64,000 bases of DNA. Origin: Coniferiporia sulphurascens. Taxonomy: Eukaryota; Basidiomycota; Agaricomycetes; Hymenochaetales; Hymenochaetaceae. This document shows, piece after piece, positions 50,304-61,200 of the stretch; position 1 is the stretch's first letter, and each line of letters starts with the position of its first letter. The notes beneath the pieces were generated by a model that saw only the letters and a program-made list of their open reading frames with translations, did no database searches and was not told where the DNA came from. The translations under genes and the position numbers were made by a program. Where the stretch lies: NCBI GenBank assembly GCA_002794785.1, contig NBBA01000020.1:639054-703053 (forward strand), written 5' to 3'.

Positions 50304-52761
50304 CTCTTCCTGATGCAAATTTAAACTTAAAAGAGTACATGCTCACGTACATTCCTTTGTTGCGAATATGTTATTCGTACACACTTCGCGTTGCGAGGGC
50401 TCCTCGTGTATGTATGTAGTATGATGTATGTGCTTCCCTGTCCGTTGCCGCCTCGCCTCGTTTCGCTTTCCTCGCCCGCGTTCGCATCGTCCGTTCCGTA
50501 ATTCATACAAGTGTAACTTAATTCAGTTCCGAGGTACCTCGTGTGGGCAACGGGAGATCACCAGTGTGTACCGGGTGACTGAGCTGCAAGGCACGCAGAA
50601 TCGCAGCTTCGCTGATCACCAAGGCGCTGAAACACGAAACAAAGAAGAAGAGCAAAGTGATCAGCTTCCGTGCGGCCTCAGAGTCCAGAGCCTGTAAATA
50701 TCCAAAGTCCGGACGCCGGGAATTCCAACTTCGTAGTGCCTAGCGCCACCCTGTACGCATTTATCTACCTCCACAATTCCCGGTGCGCAGTTACTTTTCT
50801 CGTTCTTAGTAGCGGTGCAACCTGTTTCAACAGCCCAAGTAGAGCTCCACCCGAGATCAGTGGGGCTTGAAGGCAACGGCGGACGGTGAGCGCAGATAGC
50901 ATTAATACATCCATGTTAATGCTAATGCTAATGCCGATTTTGCTATATTGGATTAAAAAGAGTCTTGTCGTGTATAGGCTGTTTTTCCCAACCCAGGCCC
51001 GGCCAGCCACTCCGGGTTAGTCGCAATCGTGTTTTTTCTGAGCTCGGGGTCGCTCAGCTGCCGGAGAGTCCGTCTGCAGGCCGCAAAGTCGCCGACTGGG
51101 ACCGGGTCTCGCATGTGCTATCGAGCTCCATCGCGGCTACTTTGGCGTCAATGAGGATACGATCGATAGGAATAGCGAAAGTGACGACGTACCAACTTGT
51201 AGTAATATTGAGGTACAAAACGCATACCGTATCGCGCCGCGCCGCGTTGTCGGGACTCGGGAATCGTCATTAGTGCTGTAGCGACGACGCCTAAATTCCG
51301 CGCCGGGGGGACGATAAATCGCACATACCCCACATACGGACATGCCTGCGGTAATTATCATCGCGTAGCCGCTGCCTGCGCGATTTGCCGCAGACTGCAG
51401 AATTCGGAGCCGCAAATCCGCAGCTGCAGCTCGGCGTGTGCCGTCCGCTTCGAGCGAGCACTCGGCGTTCCTTTCGTCCCTTTGTAGCCGGTGTCACCAA
51501 GGATTACACTGCGAAATTGCTCGACACTCTGGAAAACGTAGGAGTACGGACAGTGACGGCCCCGTGTCCGTCGGAGGGGATATGATAGCAAGAGCCAGTT
51601 TGCTCTATCAGGTCAGCAAAGTCTAGAGCGCGTTCGTTCTAATCAACGATCAACAAACCGGTGGTCCTTGTTTCACGGGCGGTCAGACCTGGGTGCTGAT
51701 GCCGACACCGGCACATATGCCCTTCATCCTTTCTACCTTTGGCGGGCAGATAGAGCGGCAGAGCCAGCCGTCCGCGCTCAGGTGCGAAACATCGGAAACA
51801 GCCGTCTCTCTCTACCTTCCGACTCTGAAACGGCGGCAGAGTTTTATTGGCTTCGTCTGTCACAAGACCGTGGTTATCGCTACGTCCCAGATCGGGGGCC
51901 AGACTCGAAAATATGTTTGTGTCGTCAACGAAAACTCCGTCCCGCTAAAAGTCTGTTTGACGTTAAAATGTTATTAATTCTCAATGCGAGCGAATACGAG
52001 ACCCGAATTCATGCTTCAGTAGACTTCTCGTGCTTATTTACGAAAGAAATGCACCCGACAGCGAACAGCAACGCAGCCGAGATGAAATAGGCTAGCGGAA
52101 CCGCGACCCGACCCCGACAAGATTATTGGCCATCGGTTCTCCATGCGCCCATTCAGCTCCACCTTCAATAATTATAGTAGCTACCCCATTTTCGACCAAA
52201 GAAACGTGTAATGATAGCAAGGTACTGGTAAGCATCCGATTTGGGTGTACCACCGATAGTAAGTCTGAGACAAGGACGCCAAGTCTCACCGCGCCTGCAA
52301 TGCGGCTACCAGTGTCCGTATGTCTCGCCTTGAACCTGCCGTCGATCAGTGCGGTCTGTATGTAGTTAGTGTACGCATGCGGGAGGTATCCTATAGCGTC
52401 CGGGCTGGGCGTATTCCATTGACAATATCGCAGAACTGAATAAAGGACGGAAATAAAAGACAATGCCGGACTAGGGTCGGAAAGCCACGGGATACCAATA
52501 TAGACTAAATATAAGTATGAATATAAAATGGCGGCCGGGAGAAGCCGAGCCGTGAAATCGAAACGTTGCAAGGAAACTTCTTTGTCCAGCTTCCATAAAT
52601 GGAAAATTACGTTACGCGATGATGGCGTATCTAAACCCCGTCTGAAGATCCTTTCAAAGAAAAAAAATTTACCATCCTTGGCCTTATAATACTCAGATGG
52701 GGCGCTGTCCCCATCTACTCTAAACCCCTCCCCATCCCCGTCCCCCGCTTTCCATCTCGAC
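50304..52761. other. intergenic between RVB1 and the next gene
   Basis: No gene is recognised with confidence. The plus strand near 52,684-52,692 has CTTATAATA, a possible TATA element about 70 bases before the next ATG, followed by a C/T-rich leader. A 223-codon minus-strand frame is listed separately. Confidence 0.5.
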
Positions 52762-52763
52762 AT
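52092..52763 (-). CDS. doubtful 223-codon open frame antisense to a promoter
   Basis: Starts at ATG 52,763, two bases out of register with the ATG of the plus-strand gene at 52,762, and stays open for 672 bases. It includes one hydrophobic stretch (AAILYSYLYLVYIGIPWL) but no domain I know. No introns are needed. Because it would overlap the start of a better supported gene, chance is the simpler explanation. Confidence 0.2.
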   Translation of the reverse strand: MSRWKAGDGDGEGFRVDGDSAPSEYYKAKDGKFFFFERIFRRGLDTPSSRNVIFHLWKLDKEVSLQRFDFTARLLPAAILYSYLYLVYIGIPWLSDPSPALSFISVLYSVLRYCQWNTPSPDAIGYLPHAYTNYIQTALIDGRFKARHTDTGSRIAGAVRLGVLVSDLLSVVHPNRMLTSTLLSLHVSLVENGVATIIIEGGAEWAHGEPMANNLVGVGSRFR

Positions 52764-53584
52764 GACAACTTTCGGCCTGCCTTACTTCCTCGAGGACCGT
52801 ACTGGCGACGTTACCAACACTGAGTTCAACGAACTCTACGACCGCATGTTCTTCGGCGTCGCTGGCTCCTCGCGTACGGGCGCGGGACCGGGCGCGGCGA
52901 CGCTCCGTATTTTCGAACTTGGTTCGCGCTGCTCCTCTCGCGGACCCGCTACAGCCCACTTTGGAGCACGCTCGCCGGCTGTAGTGCTCGACTTTGCGCC
53001 TGGCGGCGCCCCGGGAACAGTTCTCTTTGTCCAGCAATCCGTGTCAATGCCCATGACGCGCTGGCTAACCGGCTCGAGCAAACCTGGGAAGTGAGTGTAC
53101 ATCCCGCACGCTCACCACGCAGGGGATGACGTAGATGGCTGACGAACTTTCCTTTCCTTTGCAGGCCCATTGAGCGCACGTTCCGCTGCTTCGACAACGA
53201 GGAGTATAGGTGGACTCACCAGGCAGATGCAGAGGCGGAATGGGTTGTATGTACTCCTTTCTTTCTTTGTTTCTCCTTTCCTTCTTTGTTTCTCCTTTCC
53301 GTAACCAATCGATATTCCGCAGTGCACGACCTCGAGCGGCTATGTCGCCGCCCAATACAAGCTACGCATGCCCGACGAGCCCAAGTATGTCGGCTCCTCC
53401 GGTAACATGTTCACTGTGTATGAGTCATATGGGCACATTGCAATCGGTGCGTTTCCCCCCCTTTTCCTCCACTTTGTTCTCTCCCCCTGACGCGCGCTTC
53501 ACTGGTGTGTTTCATCTATCAGAACTCCTCGCCGCACTGACCATCGTGAGGCACGTCCATCGGCACAGCCCCGCCAATGCGTAG
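52762..53584 (+). CDS. small uncharacterised protein, basidiomycete type
   Basis: Exons 52762-53090, 53165-53246, 53323-53446, 53523-53584; 198 residues, all GT-AG and in phase. It begins MTTFGLPYFLEDRTGDVTNT and has central RTFRCFDNEEYRW and EWVCTTSSGYVAAQYKLRMP segments. It ends with a short helix-like ELLAALTIVRHVHRH. There is no signal peptide or membrane segment. The pattern of aromatic residues (YRW, EWVC, AQYKL) reminds me of the small DUF6593-like proteins frequent in mushrooms, but I am not sure. Function unknown. It is read in the same direction as RVB1, 2.5 kb away, so the two are probably not linked. Confidence 0.75.
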
Positions 53585-56500
53585 CGACTCTATTCATTTG
53601 GCATATCCCTACTCCGCCCCCGCTCGCACGCTCTTCGCGTCTCCGCTCCAGTTTTTCGTATCATCATCATCATATCTCACTTACGACACTCAGCACACGA
53701 TTGTACAGACACATCCGTCTTTCCGCTTCCCCATTTTTGCATACCAAAATTAGTTATTAATCGCTTGTCTCCTTTCCCTTTTCCTCGCCCCTACCCGCTG
53801 TACCATACCCACCGTTCAGCAGAAACAACCTGATATTATTAATGTAACTATTATCTCTGTTTGTTTCTCTCCCCTTTCCTCCCTCCTCGGTCCTTGATTT
53901 ATGCTTCCGTTCCTCATCCATTCCTATCCTCGCTTCGTCCCTGGACATACACGTTAGCACATCCTAATAGTTATATCCCCCTTGTAGCCGAGTACTTTCG
54001 TACTTAACACTAGGTCCGTCTACTGTGTCCGACCCAGCCGTCCTGCTTATATATACGTATATATATACTTTCCCCCAAGGAATGAAGGCGGAGACGTGAC
54101 GGCTTTGAGATGCTTTCGATTTTCGAACTCCATACTTGGTAAGAGAATGGGAAATACCTCCGATGTCCGGCGGATCGAAGCACAATACTAGTATACGTAC
54201 ATTCTGGTCATGACTCGAGACCTAGGGAAGCGCGGGGGTACGTACTGCTGTGGGTGTGGGATGGAGCTTATGTGGTCTACGACTCGTACGCGGCCGTCCC
54301 GCGGCCGTTTTTGAAACGCGCCGCGGTAAGTCCTTATACAGTGTCTATTTGGTGACCAGGTTTTCCTCAAAACCGGAGCTTAGTGTCTGCTCAGACTCGG
54401 AGACTCGGAGAAAGGATACTGACTCGAATTTCGGGCTTGCTTGTAGGCTTCGACCGAGTAATGATCAACCTCTAATGCTAACGGCGACGTATCTACGTTT
54501 ATGTCTATGAGACCCGCCGTCCTTGCCTCTTTCACCCGCGCTTAAACAACTTGGCTGACACCTCATATGATCACTGGAATCCCACACACTAGGCGTGTTT
54601 CAATCTCAGACTTTCAAACATCAGTCCTGGGCCTGGTGATACGAATTTTCTCTAACACATACATGAAGCATTGTCCCTCCGACTCGAACTTGAAGCTGCA
54701 CTGGTGCGGAGTTTGCGCACGCACTCTCCGACGCGGACGTCCGAGGCGCACTGGTATGTGCATACAGGCGTCGAGACTTGCTATTACTCGGATTCGGTAT
54801 TCGACCCAGTAGTCATTCGACAGGCACGGATTGGAAATTTCCATGCTAGACGTTTCGGAGACCAAGGACAATCACTGATGCTGATGTACTGTATGATGGT
54901 TCATGGTACCGTACGTGGGGCGACTCGCTTAGCATAGGGCCGTCGCCGAATACGCCGAAATTGTGTACCGATGGCGGCAGTACTATCACTCGTGTAATAG
55001 TACGGCGCAGTTTCGTTCGCCGGGGCAAGAACTACTACTACCCATGGTCAGTCCTGGGCTGTGCAAAAGACTGTGAGATTCTCGGCTAAGTCTACACCTA
55101 CGTCCCCATCTCTTGGTGAGTCCGATCACAGCTGGCAGATGCGAGTAATAATTTTTCTGCTTCTTGCTTCCCGCAGTACGCTTTCACTGTTTTTTACGTG
55201 CCAGCAAAGCCTCCAGTAGGCTTCGAAGCGGTTGTCGAATTGTGGATAGCCACGAGTACATCTTTGCAGATCACCCTCCAGTTAAGTAATTAATACTTAG
55301 CGGCTTTTTCTATATGAATGAGGTCAGAGATGAACGTTAATTTGATGTAGTCGCAAGGCTATGCAAAAAATGAAATAGGGTTCAGCTCTTAGCACAAAGC
55401 GCACGTCCGTACTACGACTACTGCTGCCAGCACAGCTCGCAATCAATACACCGCAGTACTACCGCAGTGCATACTCGCAGTTAACGAAAGGACGCGAAAG
55501 GCGAACACTATGTCCTGAACAATCAAAGTCAAAGGTGAAACGCGAAGCCAAAGCATATCACGACGGGAAGAAGAGAAAGGAAAAGAAGAGAAGGGAAGGG
55601 AAGAAAGCCACAGACGAAAGTGGCCTTTTCTGTGGGACCTTCTTGGACTTCACCAGGGTAACCAGTGATGCGATACGGCTTCAGTAATCAAATCTACCCG
55701 CAATCAGCGGCCTCGAGCTTGAGCTTGAGTCTGAACAACTTCTTACTACTGTGGGTCAGTCATCAACTCGACGAGTCGAGCCAATGAAATCTCAGGTTTT
55801 TGCTCCTCCCCTTGTTTCCTACTCACGCGCTCTAAATAAGTACAGCTTCCGTCGATCGATGATGGCCCAGGACTGGACTAGTTCGGTGCCAGGGGTCGGA
55901 CGCCAGAAGTCACTAGCAGAAGTGCTGCGGCTAGGTCCTCCTAGGACGCGCACCAAACCTCGGGCTCTCTATGACATTACTACGATCTACGGAACCAAAT
56001 ACACACGCGGCAGCCTGAGGGACAGAACTTCGGGGTCCATTGTGGCACTCGTTTCCTGGCTTTTTCTTGTGGTAACGGGGGTTACGAATTAGATTATGAA
56101 CAGCGAATAACAGCCTGAGGCTTTGTAATTACGTCCCTTCACCAGACCCTAATAGCCGTCATTTAGAAATCATATTTGCAAAGGAGTAGGTAGCTGTGGC
56201 TACGACTACTCGCTGATAGTATGAACTGTATCATGTGTTTTAATATGTTGCTAATTAAATTTTCGGCCAAATACAACAATAAACCACGGCAGAATTGCAT
56301 GTTATTTTTGAGAAGTCTCACTACATTACCTATTCTTCATGCGTACTTGCAAATTACGACAGTAAACCGCCGAGTCACTGCTAATGAACGACTCAAGAGC
56401 ATGACCTCGTGGGGATGCATATACCGTATCGCTTAACTTGGATCCAGAAAGGCCACAAGATTTTGCAAGAAGCTGCCTTTCCTACGCGATCATTAAAACC

Positions 56501-56772
56501 GCGGTGTTGAGTCTCACGAAAGAATCCACCCACTTGCGCGCTGCGAACTTTAATCCAAATGTGTCATTTCCTTTGGAAAAGAAAAAAAAGAAGAGAAGAG
56601 GAAGGATGCAAAAGAGAGTAAAGAGAAAGTTCCAGAGGAGAGACGGTTCAACTGGCTAGTACGAGTACATACAAATACCTGTACTCTCTCTACCCGCCAC
56701 TATTCATTAACTGGTCGTTATAAAGATACATATTCGCCAGCCCAACGAGAAAGGAAACGCCAAGGTCTAGAC
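53585..56772. other. intergenic, 3.2 kb without a recognised gene
   Basis: Flanked by two genes that converge (plus-strand small protein, minus-strand DnaJ), so it contains both 3' UTRs. A TATATACGTATATATATA palindromic AT run lies at about 54,049-54,068. A purine-rich AAGGGAAGGGAAG stretch lies near 55,570-55,610. Only short unrelated frames are present. Confidence 0.55.
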
Positions 56773-58521
56773 TTAATGCCTTCCGCCACCGCTGAAATGG
56801 AACTGGAATGGCATCCCGCCACTACCACCGCCCTGCTGGAATGAGCCGCCCTGGAAGAATTGCGCGAACGGATGCGATCCCTGCTGGAAGCCATGTCCTC
56901 CCGCAGCTGCAGGGTCATTCGGGTCCTCCCCATTGTCGAAGCGCTGACGCAGCTCCGGACTAGAGAGGACCTCGTACGCCTCGTTCACCGCAGCCATCTT
57001 CTCCTCGCTTCCACCTTTGTCCGGGTGCGCACTCTTTGCTGCGCGCCGACTGTGTAGATGGCGAGTCAGCACTCACGTAGGCATAAGTTGAGGTAATGGA
57101 GAGTTCACGCACTATGCTTTTTTAATTGTCCGCTCATCAGCATCGCGCGATACGCCGAGTACTTTATAGTAGTCTTTCTGACGCGATTGTTTCAGGAGAC
57201 GCTGTGCCTTCTGGAGGCGTCGCATGACCTGTCCAATTACCCCATTGTTAAACATAGGACACTTTGAGGGTGTAAAGAGACTTACGTCCTGGTCTGACCG
57301 TCCGCTCGCTTCGAACGCCTTCTCTAGCGCACGTACCGCCTCCTCCCATTGCTCCTTTGCAAGTGCGGCCTCTCCTCGCCCTATTAATCCGTCGACGTCA
57401 TCTGCGCTGCCTTCGAACCTCAGTAGCTCGTCACACCACCATTCCGCTCGCTTCGCCTGTTCCAGTTTTACGTACGCCTGGCACATTGTACGGAAAATTT
57501 CCTTCCGTCGTTCACTTGTCCTCGCAGGAGATATAGACGCGGGAACCTCAACCTGCGCAGCCTCGGCCTCAAACTCTGCCGCAAGTGCCGTACCGAGTGG
57601 GTCATCCTTACTTGGTGAACCGAACACGTGTGTCACGACACCACGCCAGTCATTCGCCTCCCGCAATGTGCTGAGTTTCGCAAAAGACTTGTCCAACTTT
57701 TTGAGTTTACGGTGTAGCGCTGCACAGGTTCGTGAATCCGGATCGAAGTGTAGGCATTGCTTCAACGTCGTCTGGGCCTGTGTTGACGGGGGCAGTAGAA
57801 AGTACGCCAGCTGTGCGATCCGAGTGAAAAGAGATGTTCCTGGTGCAGTAAGGTGTGTGAGTCTTATGAGATCTCCGACTGCCTGCTGCGCGTCCCCGGC
57901 CTCGAGTGCGCACTCCGCGCGTAGCTCCCGCAACTCCGCCGAATGTGTTGCAGTACGAAGTGCCTCTGTTGCGGACTCCACGCACTTTTGGTGAAGTCCA
58001 GAGCGCTTGTTCTGTACGGCCTTGCGACCAGCAACCTCGCCCTCGGACACCGCGAACAGCAGGTCACCTGCATTCGTGTCGCCCTTGACCCGGGATGAGT
58101 AACTCTTCAATGCATCGCGTGCGCCAGTCCAGTCTCCCTCCCTAGCATAAATTCGACTCTTCATGAGTAGCGCTTTTTCAAAATTGCCTGAAGTCAGGTC
58201 TAGAACTTTGTCGAAGTCCTGTATCGCAGGCTGGTGACGGCTGAGCGAATAGTACGCGGTTGCACGCTTGTAATATAGGATGTAATCCGTTTGCGATTGC
58301 TCTATGGCAAACTTCAGCAGGTGTGGGTTTTAGCAACTGGTGTTATTACGCGCACCTATTGCCTGAGAGTACGCCCCGATCGCATCGCTGAATTGACCCG
58401 TAGTCAGAAGCGTGTTCGCCCGGCCTATAAGCGACTGCAATTCGGATGCAGCATCTGGCTGGGCTGTAACAAGTGCGGATAGGATAAGAGCAGCAAGGCA
58501 GGAGGGCAATAGTCTTGTCAT
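56773..58521 (-). CDS. ER-type TPR-DnaJ co-chaperone (P58IPK/DNAJC3-like)
   Basis: J-domain partner of the ER Hsp70 BiP, binding unfolded client proteins through TPR repeats. Exons: complement of 56773-57049, 57113-57228, 57286-58301, 58356-58521; 524 residues, GT-AG and in phase. MTRLLPSCLAALILSALVTA is a clear signal peptide. Helical TPR repeats follow through about residue 390 (for example AIQDFDKVLDL and ALRTATHSAELRELRAECAL). The J domain starts at DYYKVLGV (413-420), has HPD at 441-443, and is followed by a Gly/Phe/Gln-rich tail. There is no HDEL at the end, as in animal DNAJC3. The 57-base intron 2 is a multiple of three without stops, so it can be misread as coding. It is divergent from the F-box gene and shares a 756-base promoter region. 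Confidence 0.92.
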
Positions 58522-58577
58522 GCTGAACGTCTTGTAGAGAAAGGCGCCCCAGTCCGGACGAGAACTCGTCGACGAAG

Positions 58578-58629
58578 TGACACGTATGTAATACTCGCGC
58601 AACGCCGGTGCCCACGATCCTCTGACGTG
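58578..58629. promoter_or_regulatory. two ACGT-core sites upstream of DnaJ
   Basis: TGACACGT (58,578-58,585) and TGACGTG (58,623-58,629) lie 57 and about 102 bases upstream of the DnaJ ATG. Hac1/XBP1-type bZIP factors of the unfolded-protein response bind ACGT cores in ER chaperone promoters. The link here is inference from position and sequence only. Confidence 0.35.
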
Positions 58630-58834
58630 TCCAACTCGAAACCCTCCAGGCAACCGAAGAGTACCTTTCTACTGTGCTACAAACAAGGCGAGAACGACGG
58701 GAAGCTGGGACCAAAGGTGATGAGAATGCCGTGCAGGGGTCCTGAATTGAGGCTGGAGGTTGGCCACTGGTAGTACTGAATCCGGAGAGTAACCTTGGTC
58801 ACCATGTTGCTTACTGACATAAGACAAAGCATAT

Positions 58835-58851
58835 CATCACGTGATGAGTCA
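58835..58851. promoter_or_regulatory. CACGTG palindrome overlapping a TGAGTCA site
   Basis: CATCACGTGATG is a perfect 12-bp palindrome with an E-box core (58,838-58,843). It overlaps TGAGTCA (58,845-58,851), the consensus for AP-1/Gcn4-type bZIP proteins. It lies 314 bases from the DnaJ start and about 430 from the F-box start. Confidence 0.4.
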
Positions 58852-59277
58852 CAGCCTCCATTCTTTCGGCCCCGGGGCCTCTGCATTTCCTCCTCCAGGG
58901 TCCTGATTCCTGACTCCTTCACGCAAGATTTAATGCCCTGGTTTTACAGTATTTATGACCTACGTACAAGGCCTATACTTTACTGAAGTTCATATCTGTC
59001 GAGGCTCGCAAATATCGTTCGGAGTTGTCAAGTCTAATGGAAAACACGAACGGGAACCAGGTCTCTGTCCTTCAAATTGAAATTCGACGCGGTCTTTATC
59101 GGTTATGCGTCACCACAATGAGCCGAAAAAAAGCCACTATAAAGCTGGCCCGTTGCCAAGGCGCCCTCGGCGCGAGCCACCTTCAACGCTTTGTCCTGAA
59201 AGCTCATGTATTTAGGCGGCTCAGTATCCTGATCATTGGTGAATTGCGAGCCCCAGACCTCGAGCTTTCAAGCTACG

Positions 59278-61086
59278 ATGTCGTCTCCTATCCATCGGCT
59301 CGCCCCAGAGGTACTCAGCATGATCTTCAAACTATGTCTAGAGAGACGTGAGCAATACTATACTGTCTCTTCCCCCAACTCTGCACCGCTGGTCCTACTT
59401 TGCGTTTGCAAATTATGGCGTGCTCTCGCTCTCGATACTTCCGAACTATGGGACTCGATCTCCCTTCGTCGGCGCGTCGGTCCACCCTATGGATATAATT
59501 TTCACAGAGACGCGGAAATTCTCGATGATTGGCTTGCCCTTGCAAAAATCCGTCCCGTATCGGTGCAACTGTGCTATGGTGACATAAAAAAATACGGGAA
59601 TTCGCTCATGTGGAGTACTCTGCTCGATATTGCAGGCGCACTTCTCCGTTCTGGTTCCCAGTGCGAGCGTCTGTATCTCCGCCTCCCGGATGATTGCATG
59701 GAAAAGCTACTTTGGAATATCTGCACGGAAGGAGCCAGTCACACATCGCTTCGTAGTCTAACGCTCCATAGCACGCGTGAAGGTCTCTTACGGGAGAGGT
59801 ACAATGCCTGGTGGGAAGAAGACGTAGATGATCCCCACTTTCCCAACTATCGCCATGAACTCGATATCAGCGAATTTTCGAGGCTCGAAGATCTTGGCGT
59901 GCATTTCCCTGGGCCCCTCGCGCTCTTGGGTACGTCAAATTCGGTGAAGAAGCTAACGGCATCCATATATGCATGGCAACACCTTGACTTGTACGTTGGC
60001 GCGTGTCCAAACCTTGAACACCTCGTTCTCGAACTCCACGAGCCTCTGCAGAACAAAGCTTGGGAGCCGCTAGGGGGTGACTTCGGTCTTACGCTTCCGC
60101 ACGTTCATACACTCGAAATACGTTGCGCGATTGGTGGGGCCCGGGGTGGCGTAGCCCTGACGCAGCTTTTCCTGCGGCTGCACACTCCGCAGCTTAGAAG
60201 GCTTTGCTTTCGTCGCCTTAACCAACCTGAATTTCTCAACCCATCCATCTTTTTCTTGACTCAGTTATTTTTCAACCTCAACGCGGAATGTTTGGAAGAA
60301 CTCGAAATCATCGATCTCACCCCTGAGCCGGACGACGCTAGTACTATCGCCGATATGTTTGACAAGGCGCCTCGTCTGCGCAGCTTCTCGTACCGTGATA
60401 TTACCGCGAACGGGAGCGTCGAATCCTTCTTACAACTTCTTACTGCGCTCTCATGGGGTTTCACGGAATTCTCGCCCGCACCACGCCTGGAGACGCTTAT
60501 CCTCGACACAGCAGATATGCGTGATGGCAAGGCTGTCGCTGTCTCCGTGCTCCTTCAACTGCTTGCAACACGCAATATGAAATTTAGCGGGGAGGGTCTA
60601 GGCGTTGGTGAAGAGGACGTCATGGACCAAAGTGACATTGAACAAACGACTAAAACAGAGGGCCCATCAAAGACGAACGGACCAGTGCTCCTCCATGAAC
60701 TACGCCTTCCGAGAGGATATTTGGACATAGTCCGAGACGCAGACAAATTCGGTATTTGCAAGGCAATCAATTTTGGCTATGTCACGGAACTTGACGATCT
60801 CAATGTGGATGAAGACCTAGACGACGGGGACGATTCACTCGCTGATCTAAACAGGCGGCGGCAACTCTCTCGTTCCAGTACATCGTCAGGCCATAGTACT
60901 ACCATTGCCACCGACGATGAGGAAAGTGCGTACGCAGAGCCTGGATCCAACGGGGGATCATCTGAAGAGATGGAACGGTCTTATTTAGGAAACATCAGTC
61001 AAAACGGGACATTTGGTCCGGGTTTGCGGGCGTCTTCTACGGACTACTACGGTGGGTCCCTAGCGGAGGTCGAACGACTCCTTTGA
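59278..61086 (+). CDS. F-box-like leucine-rich protein
   Basis: Intronless, 602 residues. The N-terminus MSSPIHRLAPEVLSMIFKLC with CKLWRALALDTSELWDSISL is the F-box-like pattern common in expanded mushroom families; the F-box would bind Skp1 in an SCF ubiquitin ligase. The middle is a run of Leu-rich segments (for example SFSRL-type EFSRLEDLGVHFPGPLALL, LRRLCFRRLNQPEFL, LETLILDTADM), probably the substrate-binding horseshoe. The last 120 residues are acidic and Ser-rich. The start is the first ATG (59,278); the upstream frame has no ATG. Substrate unknown. It ends 114 bases from the end of PEX7, with which it converges. Confidence 0.85.
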   Translation: MSSPIHRLAPEVLSMIFKLCLERREQYYTVSSPNSAPLVLLCVCKLWRALALDTSELWDSISLRRRVGPPYGYNFHRDAEILDDWLALAKIRPVSVQLCYGDIKKYGNSLMWSTLLDIAGALLRSGSQCERLYLRLPDDCMEKLLWNICTEGASHTSLRSLTLHSTREGLLRERYNAWWEEDVDDPHFPNYRHELDISEFSRLEDLGVHFPGPLALLGTSNSVKKLTASIYAWQHLDLYVGACPNLEHLVLELHEPLQNKAWEPLGGDFGLTLPHVHTLEIRCAIGGARGGVALTQLFLRLHTPQLRRLCFRRLNQPEFLNPSIFFLTQLFFNLNAECLEELEIIDLTPEPDDASTIADMFDKAPRLRSFSYRDITANGSVESFLQLLTALSWGFTEFSPAPRLETLILDTADMRDGKAVAVSVLLQLLATRNMKFSGEGLGVGEEDVMDQSDIEQTTKTEGPSKTNGPVLLHELRLPRGYLDIVRDADKFGICKAINFGYVTELDDLNVDEDLDDGDDSLADLNRRRQLSRSSTSSGHSTTIATDDEESAYAEPGSNGGSSEEMERSYLGNISQNGTFGPGLRASSTDYYGGSLAEVERLL

Positions 61087-61200
61087 GCGCAATCAGTGTT
61101 TCGCCGCAATGACATTAATTATGCACTACATGTACATGTCCTTTTCCCTCCATGACTACAATGTTCTATACCAGTGAAATGCAATGAAAAGCAAAAATGT

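Larger units (their letters stand above)
58522..59277. other. divergent promoter region of DnaJ and F-box genes
   Basis: 756 bases between two start codons that point apart. It contains ACGT-core elements near the DnaJ start and a CACGTG palindrome (own entries). A TATA-like CTATAAAG lies at about 59,135-59,142, some 140 bases before the F-box ATG. Confidence 0.65.

Noticed and set aside
51668..52090. 140-codon plus-strand frame
   Set aside because: No known motif, and an overlapping alternative frame is equally open, so chance is likely.
57229..57285. 19 extra residues in DnaJ (no intron)
   Set aside because: The 57-base stretch is open in frame but has good GT...AG borders and interrupts the helix leading into the J domain, so it is read as an intron.
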